Source: Candidatus Rifleibacteriota bacterium | GTDB taxonomy: Bacteria; Muiribacteriota; Ozemobacteria; Ozemobacterales; Ozemobacteraceae | Assembly (NCBI GenBank): GCA_017417215.1 | Contig: JAFPZP010000066.1 | Coordinates: 1 to 64,000, forward strand | DNA: 64,000 bases | Reading direction: 5' to 3' | Shown: piece after piece, positions 16,772 through 25,024 of the stretch | Layout: the number at the start of each line of letters is the position of its first letter | How positions within the stretch are numbered: the first letter of the stretch is position 1 | Program-made: the position numbers and the translations under genes | The notes under the pieces: model-generated | Told to the model about the DNA's origin: nothing | What the model saw: the letters and a program-made list of their open reading frames with translations, nothing else | Database searches by the model: none

Positions 16772-17704
16772 ATGAAAAAAATCCTATTCGCTTTGGCTCT
16801 AAGCTTAGTTATAAACAATTCTATATTTGCTGGTACCGTTGGTGGAGAAAGACCTGATAGAAGCCCGAGTTGGGTTGGTTCTGTCGTTAACAAAATAGAA
16901 GATATAATTATAAAAAAAGCAAAAGAAGTTGTTAAGACTGAAAAGAAGGTTGAAAAGGCTTCCCCTAAAAAAGGCTGGTTTGGCGGAAAATCAGAAAAAC
17001 AAAAACTTCAAAAGCGCTTAGATTCTGAAGAAAACGAATTAAAAAACTGTTTATCTTCAAAACCAACGAATAGCAAGTCTAATTATGTTAAGCATATAGT
17101 AAAAACAAAAGAAGAAGCATATAACGATTCAAATCGCCCTAATAATGAAGTAATAGAACTGAGTTTCTCTTTGGAAAATATAAATACAATTATAAAAAAA
17201 TATGAAGAAAGAGTTACTCGAAATCCTAGTAATTATGATATCGCTATCGAATATTATGAAACTTATTTAATTTGTTTGAAATGTCTAATCGATATGCACA
17301 CAGAGTTTATTTCCAGTGCTTCAAATGATTATCTAAGAATGATAGAAGACAACAAGAAGAAAATATTAAATCAGATTTCAGAAATTACAAAAGAATTGCC
17401 AAATAAGACTAATTCCGAAAATATTGAATTATTAAAAAACAACAAGGAATACCTTGAAACCTTATTGGTTGCATTGGATGAAGCTAAAGTTACTCTTGCC
17501 AGTCAAAAGAAATGGGCTGAAGATAATTTGCCTAAGTTGAAAGAAAGAAAATCTACTACAGAAACAACTTTGAATACTGCTAGAATAACAAAAGACGTAT
17601 CTGGCTTGGTTACAGGTATTAAAGCAAAATTTGAAAGCCTGCAAGTTTCAATGCCCCCTCTGATAATGTTCAAAATGGATGAAAGTAAGTTAAAATCAAA
17701 ATAA
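16772..17704 (+). CDS. Secreted coiled-coil protein of unknown function
   Basis: 310 aa with a clear signal peptide (MKKILFALALSLVINNSIFA, about 1-20). The mature protein is Lys/Glu-rich and predicted almost entirely helical or coiled coil, including a KLQKRLDSEENEL segment. No recognised domain. It precedes the Maf-type gene by 33 nt on the same strand, so the two probably share a transcript. A periplasmic location fits the signal. Function unknown. Confidence 0.7.
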   Translation: MKKILFALALSLVINNSIFAGTVGGERPDRSPSWVGSVVNKIEDIIIKKAKEVVKTEKKVEKASPKKGWFGGKSEKQKLQKRLDSEENELKNCLSSKPTNSKSNYVKHIVKTKEEAYNDSNRPNNEVIELSFSLENINTIIKKYEERVTRNPSNYDIAIEYYETYLICLKCLIDMHTEFISSASNDYLRMIEDNKKKILNQISEITKELPNKTNSENIELLKNNKEYLETLLVALDEAKVTLASQKKWAEDNLPKLKERKSTTETTLNTARITKDVSGLVTGIKAKFESLQVSMPPLIMFKMDESKLKSK

Positions 17705-17737
17705 ATAAACAGAAAGCTAATTAATATTTGTTTATAT

Positions 17738-19627
17738 ATGCAGAATAATTATCTGGAAGAAAATTTAAAATATTTACGTTTTCACAAGGGTACATACGAA
17801 TTTATTGAGAAGCTTTTAAAGGTATATAAAGAATCTAATTATATCGTCGAAGAAGCTAAGAATGGTGAAGCGACTCTTGCTGTTTCTGATGAATCAGGCA
17901 AGAAAATAAATTATCACAGCAAGTATAATCCTTCTCGCGAAAGTGAGCAGATAGTCGATAAATGCTATAAAACTGAAACCCATGCTGTTGTTTTCGGTTT
18001 CGGGCTTGGTTATTCTACAGAACTGCTTTTAAAAAAACTACCAGATTTAAATATGGGTCCTCAGCTTTTTATTGTGGAACCAGATCCTTTTGTATTTGTA
18101 ACAGCTCTTAAATCTCGTGATTTAAGCAAAGTTTTGTTAGATAAAAGAGTTGAAATAAGTCTTGGCTCAGATGCAGACTCTATTAGTGAAGTTTGGAATG
18201 CAAAGCTGGATTGGTCTATATTAGAAGGTCTGGCAATCATAGAACATCAGCCAACCAAAAGTCGATTTGGTCAGTTTTTTAATAAACTGATGGAAAAAAT
18301 GAAATATTTGGCTAATCGTTCAAGAGGAAATTTTATTACTCTAATGAATGTTGGCTGGGAATTTCATAGAAATAACTTCATGAATCTTCACGAGGCATTC
18401 GGGCTTCCTGGGTCAGAAAGATTATTTGATAAGTTCACCGATGTACCGACTATTATTGTGGCGGCAGGTCCATCGCTCGACAAGAACATGGAATATTTGA
18501 AAAGAATCAAGGGCAGGTTCCCTATAATAGCTGTTGATACAGCTTACAGACATCTATTAGCTAATGGAATAAAGCCAGACTTTGTTTGTGCTGCCGATTC
18601 TTCTTATGAAAACTCTCTTGATTTTGTGGGCGTAGAAGATGAAACAGAGGTTATACTAGTAGCTGAATTAATGACTCACCCAGATATTTTCAAGGTTTTT
18701 AAGGGAAGAAAAATAATCACTACTTTCGGCGGTGGTTTGTACCCTCAGATTGGCAAGTTTAGAGAACCTATGGGAAGTCTTATATGTTGGGGTTCTGTTG
18801 CTACAATGGCCTTTGATTTAGCAAGAAAAATGGGCGCCAACCCAATTATATTTATTGGTTTTGACCTTTCTTTCTGCGATGGAAGGCTTCATACAAGGGG
18901 TTCCTATTCAGAAGACATTCTTTATGAAAACCTACACCCCTTTACTTCCATGGAAAATGAAACATCTGAATATATCTGTGAAAGAGGCAAATTCCAGTTT
19001 ATGGGTGATGATGGAAAGCTTATTTATACCGATACCAACATGAAAGCCTACAAAGATTGGTTTGAAGATCAGTTCCAGCATACAGAAGCAAAAATTATCA
19101 ATGCCACTCAAGGTGGAATTGTAAATAACTTTGTCGATAAAATGACATTAAACGAAGTTATTGATAAATACTTCGATAAAGGCATAGATGTAAAAGGCAG
19201 AATTGAAGATTGTCTGAAAGCTCCTGTAAAAGCTGATTATAAGGCTCTTGATGATTTCCTTGTTTCAAGAAAAGAGCTTATAGAAGATTTCAGCAAAAAA
19301 ATAGAAGTAGTAAAGCCTGTTTTGAAAGAGTTATCTGGTTCTATTTCTGATAAAAACCTTAATGAAGTAAAAGGGAAAGAATCTGAGAAACTTGCGATTG
19401 TGATGAATGTACACGACCAGATTTGTGAAAACGCTGCTATTGTGGAATGGTTTACGGCTTTGCATACTAAATTTGTAACCAAACATACTTCAGAAGTAGT
19501 TAAACTAAGGAATTTAAAAGATGTAAAAGTTGGTCAGTGGCTTCAAATCGTGGATAATCTTTTTACTACCTACGAAGAATTTGCCAGATACCAACTTCCC
19601 CTTATCAAACTGAAAACTGAAAACTGA
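17738..19627 (+). CDS. Motility accessory factor (Maf/DUF115 family), paralog 1
   Basis: Maf-type proteins are needed for flagellin glycosylation with pseudaminic/legionaminic acids in Campylobacter, Aeromonas, Clostridium and others, and are considered the transferases. The N-terminal part has HSKYNPSRESEQ and a Rossmann-like GFGLGYS segment. The central MptE-like/DUF115 domain (about residues 225-430) shows VAAGPSLDKN, VCAADSSYE and IIFIGFDLSF. The C-terminal part is helical. 629 aa is typical. A paralog lies at 37516 beside pseI. No good Shine-Dalgarno sequence. The pairing of two Maf proteins with two flagellins is suggestive. Confidence 0.88.
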   Translation: MQNNYLEENLKYLRFHKGTYEFIEKLLKVYKESNYIVEEAKNGEATLAVSDESGKKINYHSKYNPSRESEQIVDKCYKTETHAVVFGFGLGYSTELLLKKLPDLNMGPQLFIVEPDPFVFVTALKSRDLSKVLLDKRVEISLGSDADSISEVWNAKLDWSILEGLAIIEHQPTKSRFGQFFNKLMEKMKYLANRSRGNFITLMNVGWEFHRNNFMNLHEAFGLPGSERLFDKFTDVPTIIVAAGPSLDKNMEYLKRIKGRFPIIAVDTAYRHLLANGIKPDFVCAADSSYENSLDFVGVEDETEVILVAELMTHPDIFKVFKGRKIITTFGGGLYPQIGKFREPMGSLICWGSVATMAFDLARKMGANPIIFIGFDLSFCDGRLHTRGSYSEDILYENLHPFTSMENETSEYICERGKFQFMGDDGKLIYTDTNMKAYKDWFEDQFQHTEAKIINATQGGIVNNFVDKMTLNEVIDKYFDKGIDVKGRIEDCLKAPVKADYKALDDFLVSRKELIEDFSKKIEVVKPVLKELSGSISDKNLNEVKGKESEKLAIVMNVHDQICENAAIVEWFTALHTKFVTKHTSEVVKLRNLKDVKVGQWLQIVDNLFTTYEEFARYQLPLIKLKTEN

Positions 19628-19630
19628 ATA

Positions 19631-19759
19631 ATTAAACGCGGACAGTTTTCTTGTTCGACCCAATTCTCCTCCGCGGTCTCTGAAGATTTCTACCTTCGAA
19701 TAAGCTCGGAGAGAACGAGCCTTGTGCGGAGAATAGAGGTCTCACGTTTACTGTCCGCT
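19631..19759. repeat. ~127-bp element with GCGGACAGT ends, copy 2
   Basis: Bounded by GCGGACAGT (left, 19638-19646) and ACTGTCCGC (right, near 19750-19758), with an internal partial palindrome attctcctccgc/gcggagaat. Its right end supplies the stop codon of the minus-strand gene at 19748. MITE-like, with no coding capacity. Confidence 0.75.
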
Positions 19760-20548
19760 ATAGTATTTATTGTAGTGGCTGATTCTTGCTTCATTCTTTA
19801 TTTCTGATAAATAACTAATTGATTTTGTTCTTGATTCGCTATAAAGCTCATCGTTTGTTTCGTTTTTCATTTTCGTAGAATTAAATATTAATATATCAGA
19901 ATACAATATCACGCCATTTTTATAATCAAAGTAAATTTTCCCCATTGCTTCTATGTGGTAAGTAAAGGTTTTGTTATTATTAAAACTATTGTCAGAATAA
20001 CTATCAAATAATATTTTTACACATTGTTTATCTTGATATTTTACAAAGCCAGCGAATATATAAGAATTTTTAATTTTAATTTCAGAATTAAAAGGATTGG
20101 TATATTCTTTACTCCAGTTATGACCTATACCTATTGGCTTGTCTGGAAATTCTATAAAAAAGTTAATAATACCATAATTGTCATCTTTGCGAACTATTTC
20201 TCCAAATTTAGATATCGTCTGATAAATAGTTGCAGGACAACCGTGATATGTATTTCTTCTCCCATTGTTTATAGACTCATCTATTATGTCACTGTATAAT
20301 AAATTAATGTTTCCAGATCTGTCTTTATATGAAATTTCTATGTATTTTCTACCTTTTGCGGTCAAGTGAATATGTCTTTTCCCTTCAAGAGTATCAAAGT
20401 CAACAAAATTCTCAGATAAGGTTTTGTAAATAAAAGTTGTATCTGCTTCCATATTATAAAAAAGAAGAACTTTTTCAGGATGATTGGCTCCAAAAAGAGG
20501 AGTTATGAAGGATAGAAGCAAACTTAATAATATTATTGTTTTATTCAT
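19748..20548 (-). CDS. Secreted protein of unknown function
   Basis: 266 aa with a signal peptide (MNKTIILLSLLLSFITPLFG). The mature part is rich in aromatic beta strands (YIEISYKDRSGNINLLYSD). No domain recognised. The last codons and stop lie inside the right end of the repeat at 19631-19759, so the natural C-terminus may have been cut or changed by insertion of the repeat. Own promoter upstream; monocistronic and opposite to the flagellar genes on both sides. Confidence 0.65.
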   Translation of the reverse strand: MNKTIILLSLLLSFITPLFGANHPEKVLLFYNMEADTTFIYKTLSENFVDFDTLEGKRHIHLTAKGRKYIEISYKDRSGNINLLYSDIIDESINNGRRNTYHGCPATIYQTISKFGEIVRKDDNYGIINFFIEFPDKPIGIGHNWSKEYTNPFNSEIKIKNSYIFAGFVKYQDKQCVKILFDSYSDNSFNNNKTFTYHIEAMGKIYFDYKNGVILYSDILIFNSTKMKNETNDELYSESRTKSISYLSEIKNEARISHYNKYYSGQ

Positions 20549-20590
20549 GTCGTTTTCTTGTTTTTATTGTAGTTATTTCTCTCTCTATTT

Positions 20591-20619
20591 ATAATAATGA
20601 CAAAATCTTTTTACAGCAA
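20591..20619 (-). promoter_or_regulatory. Probable promoter of the secreted-protein gene
   Basis: On the minus strand TTGCTG, 17 nt, TATTAT. The gap 20549-20987 otherwise holds low-complexity sequence (ataagatataagataga, then gttgttgtagttattg words) and no gene. Confidence 0.45.
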
Positions 20620-20987
20620 CCTTGGTCTCTTCTCCCTTCTCCCTAAAAATTTCTTGTGGTTAGGGAAAAATATGATAATATTATATTGAGATTTAAGATA
20701 TAAGATATAAGATAGAAGAATGAAGAGCTAAGCTAAGCAAAGCAAAGCTTAGTGTAGTCATTGTTGTTGGTAGTTGTTGTAGTTATTGTTAAAACGAAGG
20801 CTAGTAAGCTAATGATTATTTGCAATATTCATTACTTTTCAAACCATCTAAAAACAATAAAAACTACAAAACCTAACTACAACAAAAACGAGACAAAATA
20901 ATCTGATGGCTTTAAACAAAAATTGTTATAAAAGCTTGCGATTATTGAGTTTGATGGTAAAATTAATATAGGGATGTAATTTGTACG

Positions 20988-21431
20988 ATGGGTTATCCTA
21001 CATATGGTCCGAGCAGTCAGAATGCTGCTAACTATCAGAAAATAAAGATAGAAACAGCTACTCCTGAAGCATTGATATTGATGCTGTATGATGGAGCCCT
21101 TCGTTTTATGGCCCAGGCAGAAGCTGCCTTTGAAGAAAACAATATCGAAAAGATAAACAATTTTCTTCTTAGGGTTCAGGCAATTTTCACGGAACTGCAG
21201 TGTTCGTTAGACCGTGAAAAGGGCGGTGATATAGCTGCAAATCTTGAACGTTTATATATTTTCTTTAACAATCAATTAGTTGAAGCAAATATGAAAAAAG
21301 ATGTAAATTATTTGTTAGCTATTAAACCTATGGTACAAAATCTTCGCGATTCTTGGGAAGTTGCGATGCAGAAGCATCAAACAACCCAGAACGTTGTACC
21401 GCCAAGGCCAAGATTGAACTTATCTGCTTAA
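20988..21431 (+). CDS. fliS: Flagellin export chaperone FliS
   Basis: Binds the C-terminus of flagellin in the cytoplasm and prevents early polymerisation. Family marks: ETATPEALILMLYDGALRFM (about residues 20-40), the helix with NFLLRVQAIFTELQCSLD, and LERLYIFFNNQLVEAN. 147 aa, slightly longer at the C-terminus than the usual 125-135. agggatg lies upstream of the ATG. It is followed at 19 nt by a 58-codon gene, likely in one transcript. Confidence 0.93.
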   Translation: MGYPTYGPSSQNAANYQKIKIETATPEALILMLYDGALRFMAQAEAAFEENNIEKINNFLLRVQAIFTELQCSLDREKGGDIAANLERLYIFFNNQLVEANMKKDVNYLLAIKPMVQNLRDSWEVAMQKHQTTQNVVPPRPRLNLSA

Positions 21432-21450
21432 ATAACATGGAGGTATATTT

Positions 21451-21627
21451 ATGAGCGGTGTAAGTGGTGTTTCTTCTAGTTCTGCTGCTTCAATGATGCA
21501 GGTTCTTAACGACAGTATGCAGTCTCAGACTGATATGGCTGAAAAATTCGTTAAAATTGCAGCCGAAGAAAAAGTTCAGGCTCAACAATTATCAATGTTA
21601 GGACAAGTTATAGATCAATATGTCTGA
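21451..21627 (+). CDS. 58-aa YjfB-like putative motility protein
   Basis: ATG 21451 follows a strong ggagg. The frame runs 58 codons to TGA 21625. The product is one Met/Gln-rich amphipathic helix after a Ser/Val-rich start (MSGVSGVSSSSAAS ... LSMLGQVIDQYV). Size, composition and position after fliS resemble the small YjfB-like motility family, a tentative match. It overlaps the next gene by 8 nt, so translation is probably coupled. Because the next gene encodes a radical-SAM/SPASM enzyme, this peptide is also a possible substrate (inference). Confidence 0.7.
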   Translation: MSGVSGVSSSSAASMMQVLNDSMQSQTDMAEKFVKIAAEEKVQAQQLSMLGQVIDQYV

Positions 21628-23272
21628 TGTCGGCGTTATTTATTACGCTGATGCTGTAATAAATCTATACAGAAAGAACGTAGACTTATCCGAACCTTTA
21701 TGGAATGGGTTAAACTCATTTCAGATTTTATATAAAAGATTAAAAAGGCTTAACCTAGCTGGCTCAGTTCTTCTTTTGCCGGAACAGCTTTGTGAGGCTT
21801 TTTCTTTTTTAGCTAAAGAAACAAATACCGAGATAATTTCTTTTGATTGTTCCAAAATACTAGAAAAGCCTTATGGTTTAAATCAACAGCATTGGGGGTT
21901 AGAAAACTCCAGTAATAATGATTCCTGGTATGGTGAAGCTTTTGCCAGGGTTTTTGAGAAATATAACTGGCAGGCGGCTATTTTAGTTCCTTTAACAAAT
22001 CTTCTTATAGATGCCAATGAAGTTGCTGATAATTTGAATCTTTATCTGCAAGAAGGTTTCGAGGTTTGTTTGGCTGAAGAAAGAATACCAGGTGCTGAAT
22101 GGGCGATATTCAACCGAGATTTGATTCTTGGGCTTTACAAAAGTCACCCAGAGATAATGACTGCTAGAGGCGCTCTTTATTGGGCTATTAAAAAGCCTTT
22201 GTACCCTTTTAGAGTTGGTTCTTATCATTGTCCAAGAATCAGGCCATCTATTAATGCCAATTTAAGACTTAATTCTTTAAGAGCTTTGAATTGTTATCGT
22301 GCTGTTGCGCCGGCCAATTTTGACTCACCAGATTTTTCTTATGGCGATTTTATTAATAATTCTGGTTGGGAAAAGGCTTATACCGATTATGCCCCTGTTC
22401 AAATCAATGTTGAGCCATCAAGCTTTTGTAATGCAAGCTGTGAGGGCTGTCCTCATTCTGTTTTAAAAAGAAATAAAAGCAATTTGTCAGCAAAACTCTT
22501 TGAAAAGGCTATTTCCGATATTCAAGACAGGGACATGCGAATTCTTTTTTCTGGAATTGGTGAACCTTTGCTGAACAATGAATTAGAAGAAATGGTAAAA
22601 CAGACTTCTGGCTATTGCTCAACTTTACAGACTTCTTTGCAGGTATTGCCCGATGACGATTTCCCATATGAAGCTGTTGACCACATAAGAATAAGCATAG
22701 ACGCAGATGTGAAAAGCGGTTTTGAAAGATTGAGAAAAGGCTGTTCATGGCAGAATATAGAAGACTTTATTGAGAAAGTATCTAGTTTAAAAGCTACTTA
22801 CGACAGCAAGTTCCCAGAAATAGGGCTTGATTATTTAAGAAGAGGCATTTCAGAAGCAGATATTATACCTTTTTTGAAAAAATGGAAAAAAGTTTGCAGA
22901 CCTGTTTTTAAAAGTGATTTCTTTACTTGGCCTTACGATACAAAACCAGAGAAGATAAGCTGGTATCAGATTAGTGGGCAGTCAGAATATTGCGGAGCTT
23001 CAAAAAATACGTCAACAGTAAGTTTTGAACCTTTTAAACGAAGACCTTGTAAAAATGCTTTTTCTCTAACAATTCTCAGTGATGGAAGAGTTACTGGTTG
23101 TCCATTTGATGCAGAGGGTGATAAATTCTGTCTAGGTGATATAAAAGAGAATACCTTGATGGAGATTTGGAATAGTTCGCCTGCTAGAGAGTGGAGAGAT
23201 AGGCATTTATTATTAAAACTTAATAAAGATTGCTATTGTAAAAGTTGCCATGATTGGTATAAAATGACGTAG
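21620..23272 (+). CDS. Radical SAM/SPASM protein, spiro-SPASM-like
   Basis: 550 aa in three parts: an N-terminal ~250-residue region without a recognised domain; a radical SAM core starting at the cluster motif CNASCEGC (CxxxCxxC, about residues 270-277); and a C-terminal SPASM domain with Cys at about 455-550 (QSEYCGASK, RRPCKNAF, VTGCPFDAEG, CYCKSCHDW) for auxiliary iron-sulfur clusters. The architecture resembles the spiro-SPASM family of spirochaetes, of unknown function. It overlaps the 58-aa gene upstream by 8 nt, and the Cys/His-repeat gene follows after 25 nt. SPASM enzymes typically modify peptides or proteins, so these neighbours are candidate substrates. Confidence 0.85.
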   Translation: MSDVGVIYYADAVINLYRKNVDLSEPLWNGLNSFQILYKRLKRLNLAGSVLLLPEQLCEAFSFLAKETNTEIISFDCSKILEKPYGLNQQHWGLENSSNNDSWYGEAFARVFEKYNWQAAILVPLTNLLIDANEVADNLNLYLQEGFEVCLAEERIPGAEWAIFNRDLILGLYKSHPEIMTARGALYWAIKKPLYPFRVGSYHCPRIRPSINANLRLNSLRALNCYRAVAPANFDSPDFSYGDFINNSGWEKAYTDYAPVQINVEPSSFCNASCEGCPHSVLKRNKSNLSAKLFEKAISDIQDRDMRILFSGIGEPLLNNELEEMVKQTSGYCSTLQTSLQVLPDDDFPYEAVDHIRISIDADVKSGFERLRKGCSWQNIEDFIEKVSSLKATYDSKFPEIGLDYLRRGISEADIIPFLKKWKKVCRPVFKSDFFTWPYDTKPEKISWYQISGQSEYCGASKNTSTVSFEPFKRRPCKNAFSLTILSDGRVTGCPFDAEGDKFCLGDIKENTLMEIWNSSPAREWRDRHLLLKLNKDCYCKSCHDWYKMT

Positions 23273-23297
23273 ATAAAATTTTTGGAGGAAGTAATAA

Positions 23298-24092
23298 ATG
23301 AAGAAATTATTAGGCGTTCTTCTTGGTTTATGTTTAGTTATTCCGGCAGTTATGGCTGCAGATGTTGCAGATATCAATAAGCAGGCTTGGTTAAGCCATA
23401 TTAAAGAAATGAATGTTATGCGCAGACAGATTATTGAAGCTTCTAAGAAAGCTAATAATTCTGCTGAAGATATGGCTGCTTACAATGAATTGATGACTAG
23501 ATTTGAAACTAAGCAGGTTGAATGGGATGAATATATTACTGCTGTTGCAAATGATGATGAAGAAGGCAGAGCAAAAGTAGAAAACAGATTCCAGGGCGAA
23601 AGACCTCATCACGGTCATCGTCCACATCATCCAAGATTCCATAAGCATCATCACCATGCATTCTGTGAATGCTGCAAATGCACTAAATGTGAATGCGAAG
23701 ACTGCAGATGCTGCACTTGTGAAAAATGTGAATGCCGCAAGATTGCTCCAAAGCACGAACACAAATGCCATAAAGCAGAAAAATGCTGCGGTGAATGCCC
23801 AAAAGCTCAGAAATGCGAAAAGAAGTGCATGAAGGCTGAAAAATGCGGTAAGTGCCCAAAGCACGAACACAAATGCCATAAAGCAGAAAAATGTGGCGAA
23901 TGCCCAAAAGCTCAGAAATGCGAAAAGAAATGCATGAAAGCTGAAAAGTGTGGTAAGTGCCCAAAGCACGAACACAAGTGCCATAAAGCAGAAAAATGTG
24001 GCGAATGCCCAAAAGCTCAGAAATGCGAAAAGAAATGCATGAAAGCTGAAAAGTGTGGTGAATGCCCAAAAGCAAAAGAATGCCACAAATAA
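23298..24092 (+). CDS. Secreted Cys/His-repeat metal-binding-like protein
   Basis: Signal peptide (MKKLLGVLLGLCLVIPAVMA), a helical charged region (about residues 22-105), a His-rich stretch (about 106-120, HHPRFHKHHHHAF), a CxC/CxxC-rich segment, then three tandem units of 35-36 residues with the pattern KHEHKCHKAEKCGECP-KAQKCEKKC-MKAEKCGKCP. Cys and His make up much of the C-terminal 150 residues. A metal-binding (metallothionein-like) or disulfide-rich surface role fits, but homology is not claimed. It has a Shine-Dalgarno sequence (ggagg) and lies 25 nt after the SPASM gene. Long minus-strand frames opposite the repeat are artefacts. Confidence 0.8.
   Translation: MKKLLGVLLGLCLVIPAVMAADVADINKQAWLSHIKEMNVMRRQIIEASKKANNSAEDMAAYNELMTRFETKQVEWDEYITAVANDDEEGRAKVENRFQGERPHHGHRPHHPRFHKHHHHAFCECCKCTKCECEDCRCCTCEKCECRKIAPKHEHKCHKAEKCCGECPKAQKCEKKCMKAEKCGKCPKHEHKCHKAEKCGECPKAQKCEKKCMKAEKCGKCPKHEHKCHKAEKCGECPKAQKCEKKCMKAEKCGECPKAKECHK
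23751..24080 (+). repeat. Coding tandem repeat, 105-108 bp period, three units
   Basis: Units start at 23751, 23859 and 23964 (108 then 105 bp; the first has one extra Cys codon). Later units are nearly identical in DNA, which suggests recent copying and possible length variation among strains. Confidence 0.9.
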
Positions 24093-24108
24093 TATAAATT
24101 GTGATAAA

Positions 24109-24143
24109 AAAAACGCTTCTCATATAAGAGAAGCGTTTTTTTT
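24109..24143 (+). terminator. Terminator after the Cys/His-repeat gene
   Basis: Stem aaacgcttctc/gagaagcgttt (24111-24121/24128-24138) followed by T. Confidence 0.9.
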
Positions 24144-24235
24144 GCTGAAGAAGCGAAGTAAAGATTAAGAAGTATTATTAACTAAATATTGTTCTAAATC
24201 ATTGAATAAAACAATAAACAAAATTTATCACTTGT

Positions 24236-25024
24236 TCAATCTGGGAAGCTAGTTATACGAAGCTGACCATCGGTAATCTTGATTTGTTCAAGATTAACAT
24301 CAAAAGAGAATTTTTTGAAATTCATAAGAGGATTAATCTTTTTTATAATTTGTCCTATAAAGCTTCTAGGCATTGAAATGCGGTTGACTTTCATTTTGCT
24401 GGCGTGAAACCAGATTTCTTTATCATCTTTTATGGAGAAATTACCTTTGGCCCAGAACTCAACCTTAACAAAACCATATTTGGTTGAGCCAGAAAGTTCC
24501 ATAATGTTATTCATCATTTTAACTTTAGGATGGTCAACTTTGATTTTTTTTGCTTTAAACTTGAGAAAATCATTTAAATCGGTTTCTTTTACTATTACAT
24601 CCAGGTTTATGGTACATTTGTTGACCGGTCTTATTTTTTCATTCTCAAGCAATTTTTTTGTGTTGAGCTGTACATCAAGAAATTCTATTTTTGCACTTTC
24701 AACAATAACATGTTCAACTGTGCTTCTATAGGCATATACATAGATTTTTTTGAATTTACCTAAGGCTGTATCTTCTGGGGAAATATGAGTTATTTCTATA
24801 GTAATAGAAGCTGGATTTTCAACTTCTTTGAGCATTGCCGCTTTCAGTTTGTCATCTATTATTTGAGGATTAGATGCTATCTTTGCTGTAATAGCTGGGT
24901 CTGGAGTATAGTTTTCTTCTATTTCTACACCCTTTGCCCAGGAGCAAGAAGATGAAATTAGGGTTAATACTGCAACAATAAAAAACAATACCTTGATTCT
25001 TTTCATAGCTGTCTTCCTAATCAT
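24236..25024 (-). CDS. DUF2993-like exported lipid-binding-type protein
   Basis: 262 aa with an N-terminal signal or anchor (about residues 8-30, ISSSCSWA) and a beta-rich body with DLNDFLKFK and KVEFWAKGNFSI, similar in layout to DUF2993/LmeA proteins, a TULIP-like family linked to lipid binding in actinobacteria. The match is by eye. The start (ATGA) overlaps the stop of the gene upstream, so it is the third cistron of an operon with the LptF/G-type permease. Periplasmic location and an envelope-lipid role are inferred. Confidence 0.65.
   Translation of the reverse strand: MIRKTAMKRIKVLFFIVAVLTLISSSCSWAKGVEIEENYTPDPAITAKIASNPQIIDDKLKAAMLKEVENPASITIEITHISPEDTALGKFKKIYVYAYRSTVEHVIVESAKIEFLDVQLNTKKLLENEKIRPVNKCTINLDVIVKETDLNDFLKFKAKKIKVDHPKVKMMNNIMELSGSTKYGFVKVEFWAKGNFSIKDDKEIWFHASKMKVNRISMPRSFIGQIIKKINPLMNFKKFSFDVNLEQIKITDGQLRITSFPD

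Noticed and set aside
20912-20945. Sigma28 promoter before fliS
   Set aside because: TTAAA and GCGATTAT are present, but the spacing of about 21 nt is far from the expected 15.
23751-24080. Tandem repeat considered as a CRISPR array
   Set aside because: The units are contiguous, in frame and coding, without unique spacers; no cas genes nearby.
23391-24123. Long minus-strand open frames opposite the Cys/His-repeat gene
   Set aside because: They arise from the low-complexity repeat; the plus frame has a signal peptide, a ribosome site and a terminator.
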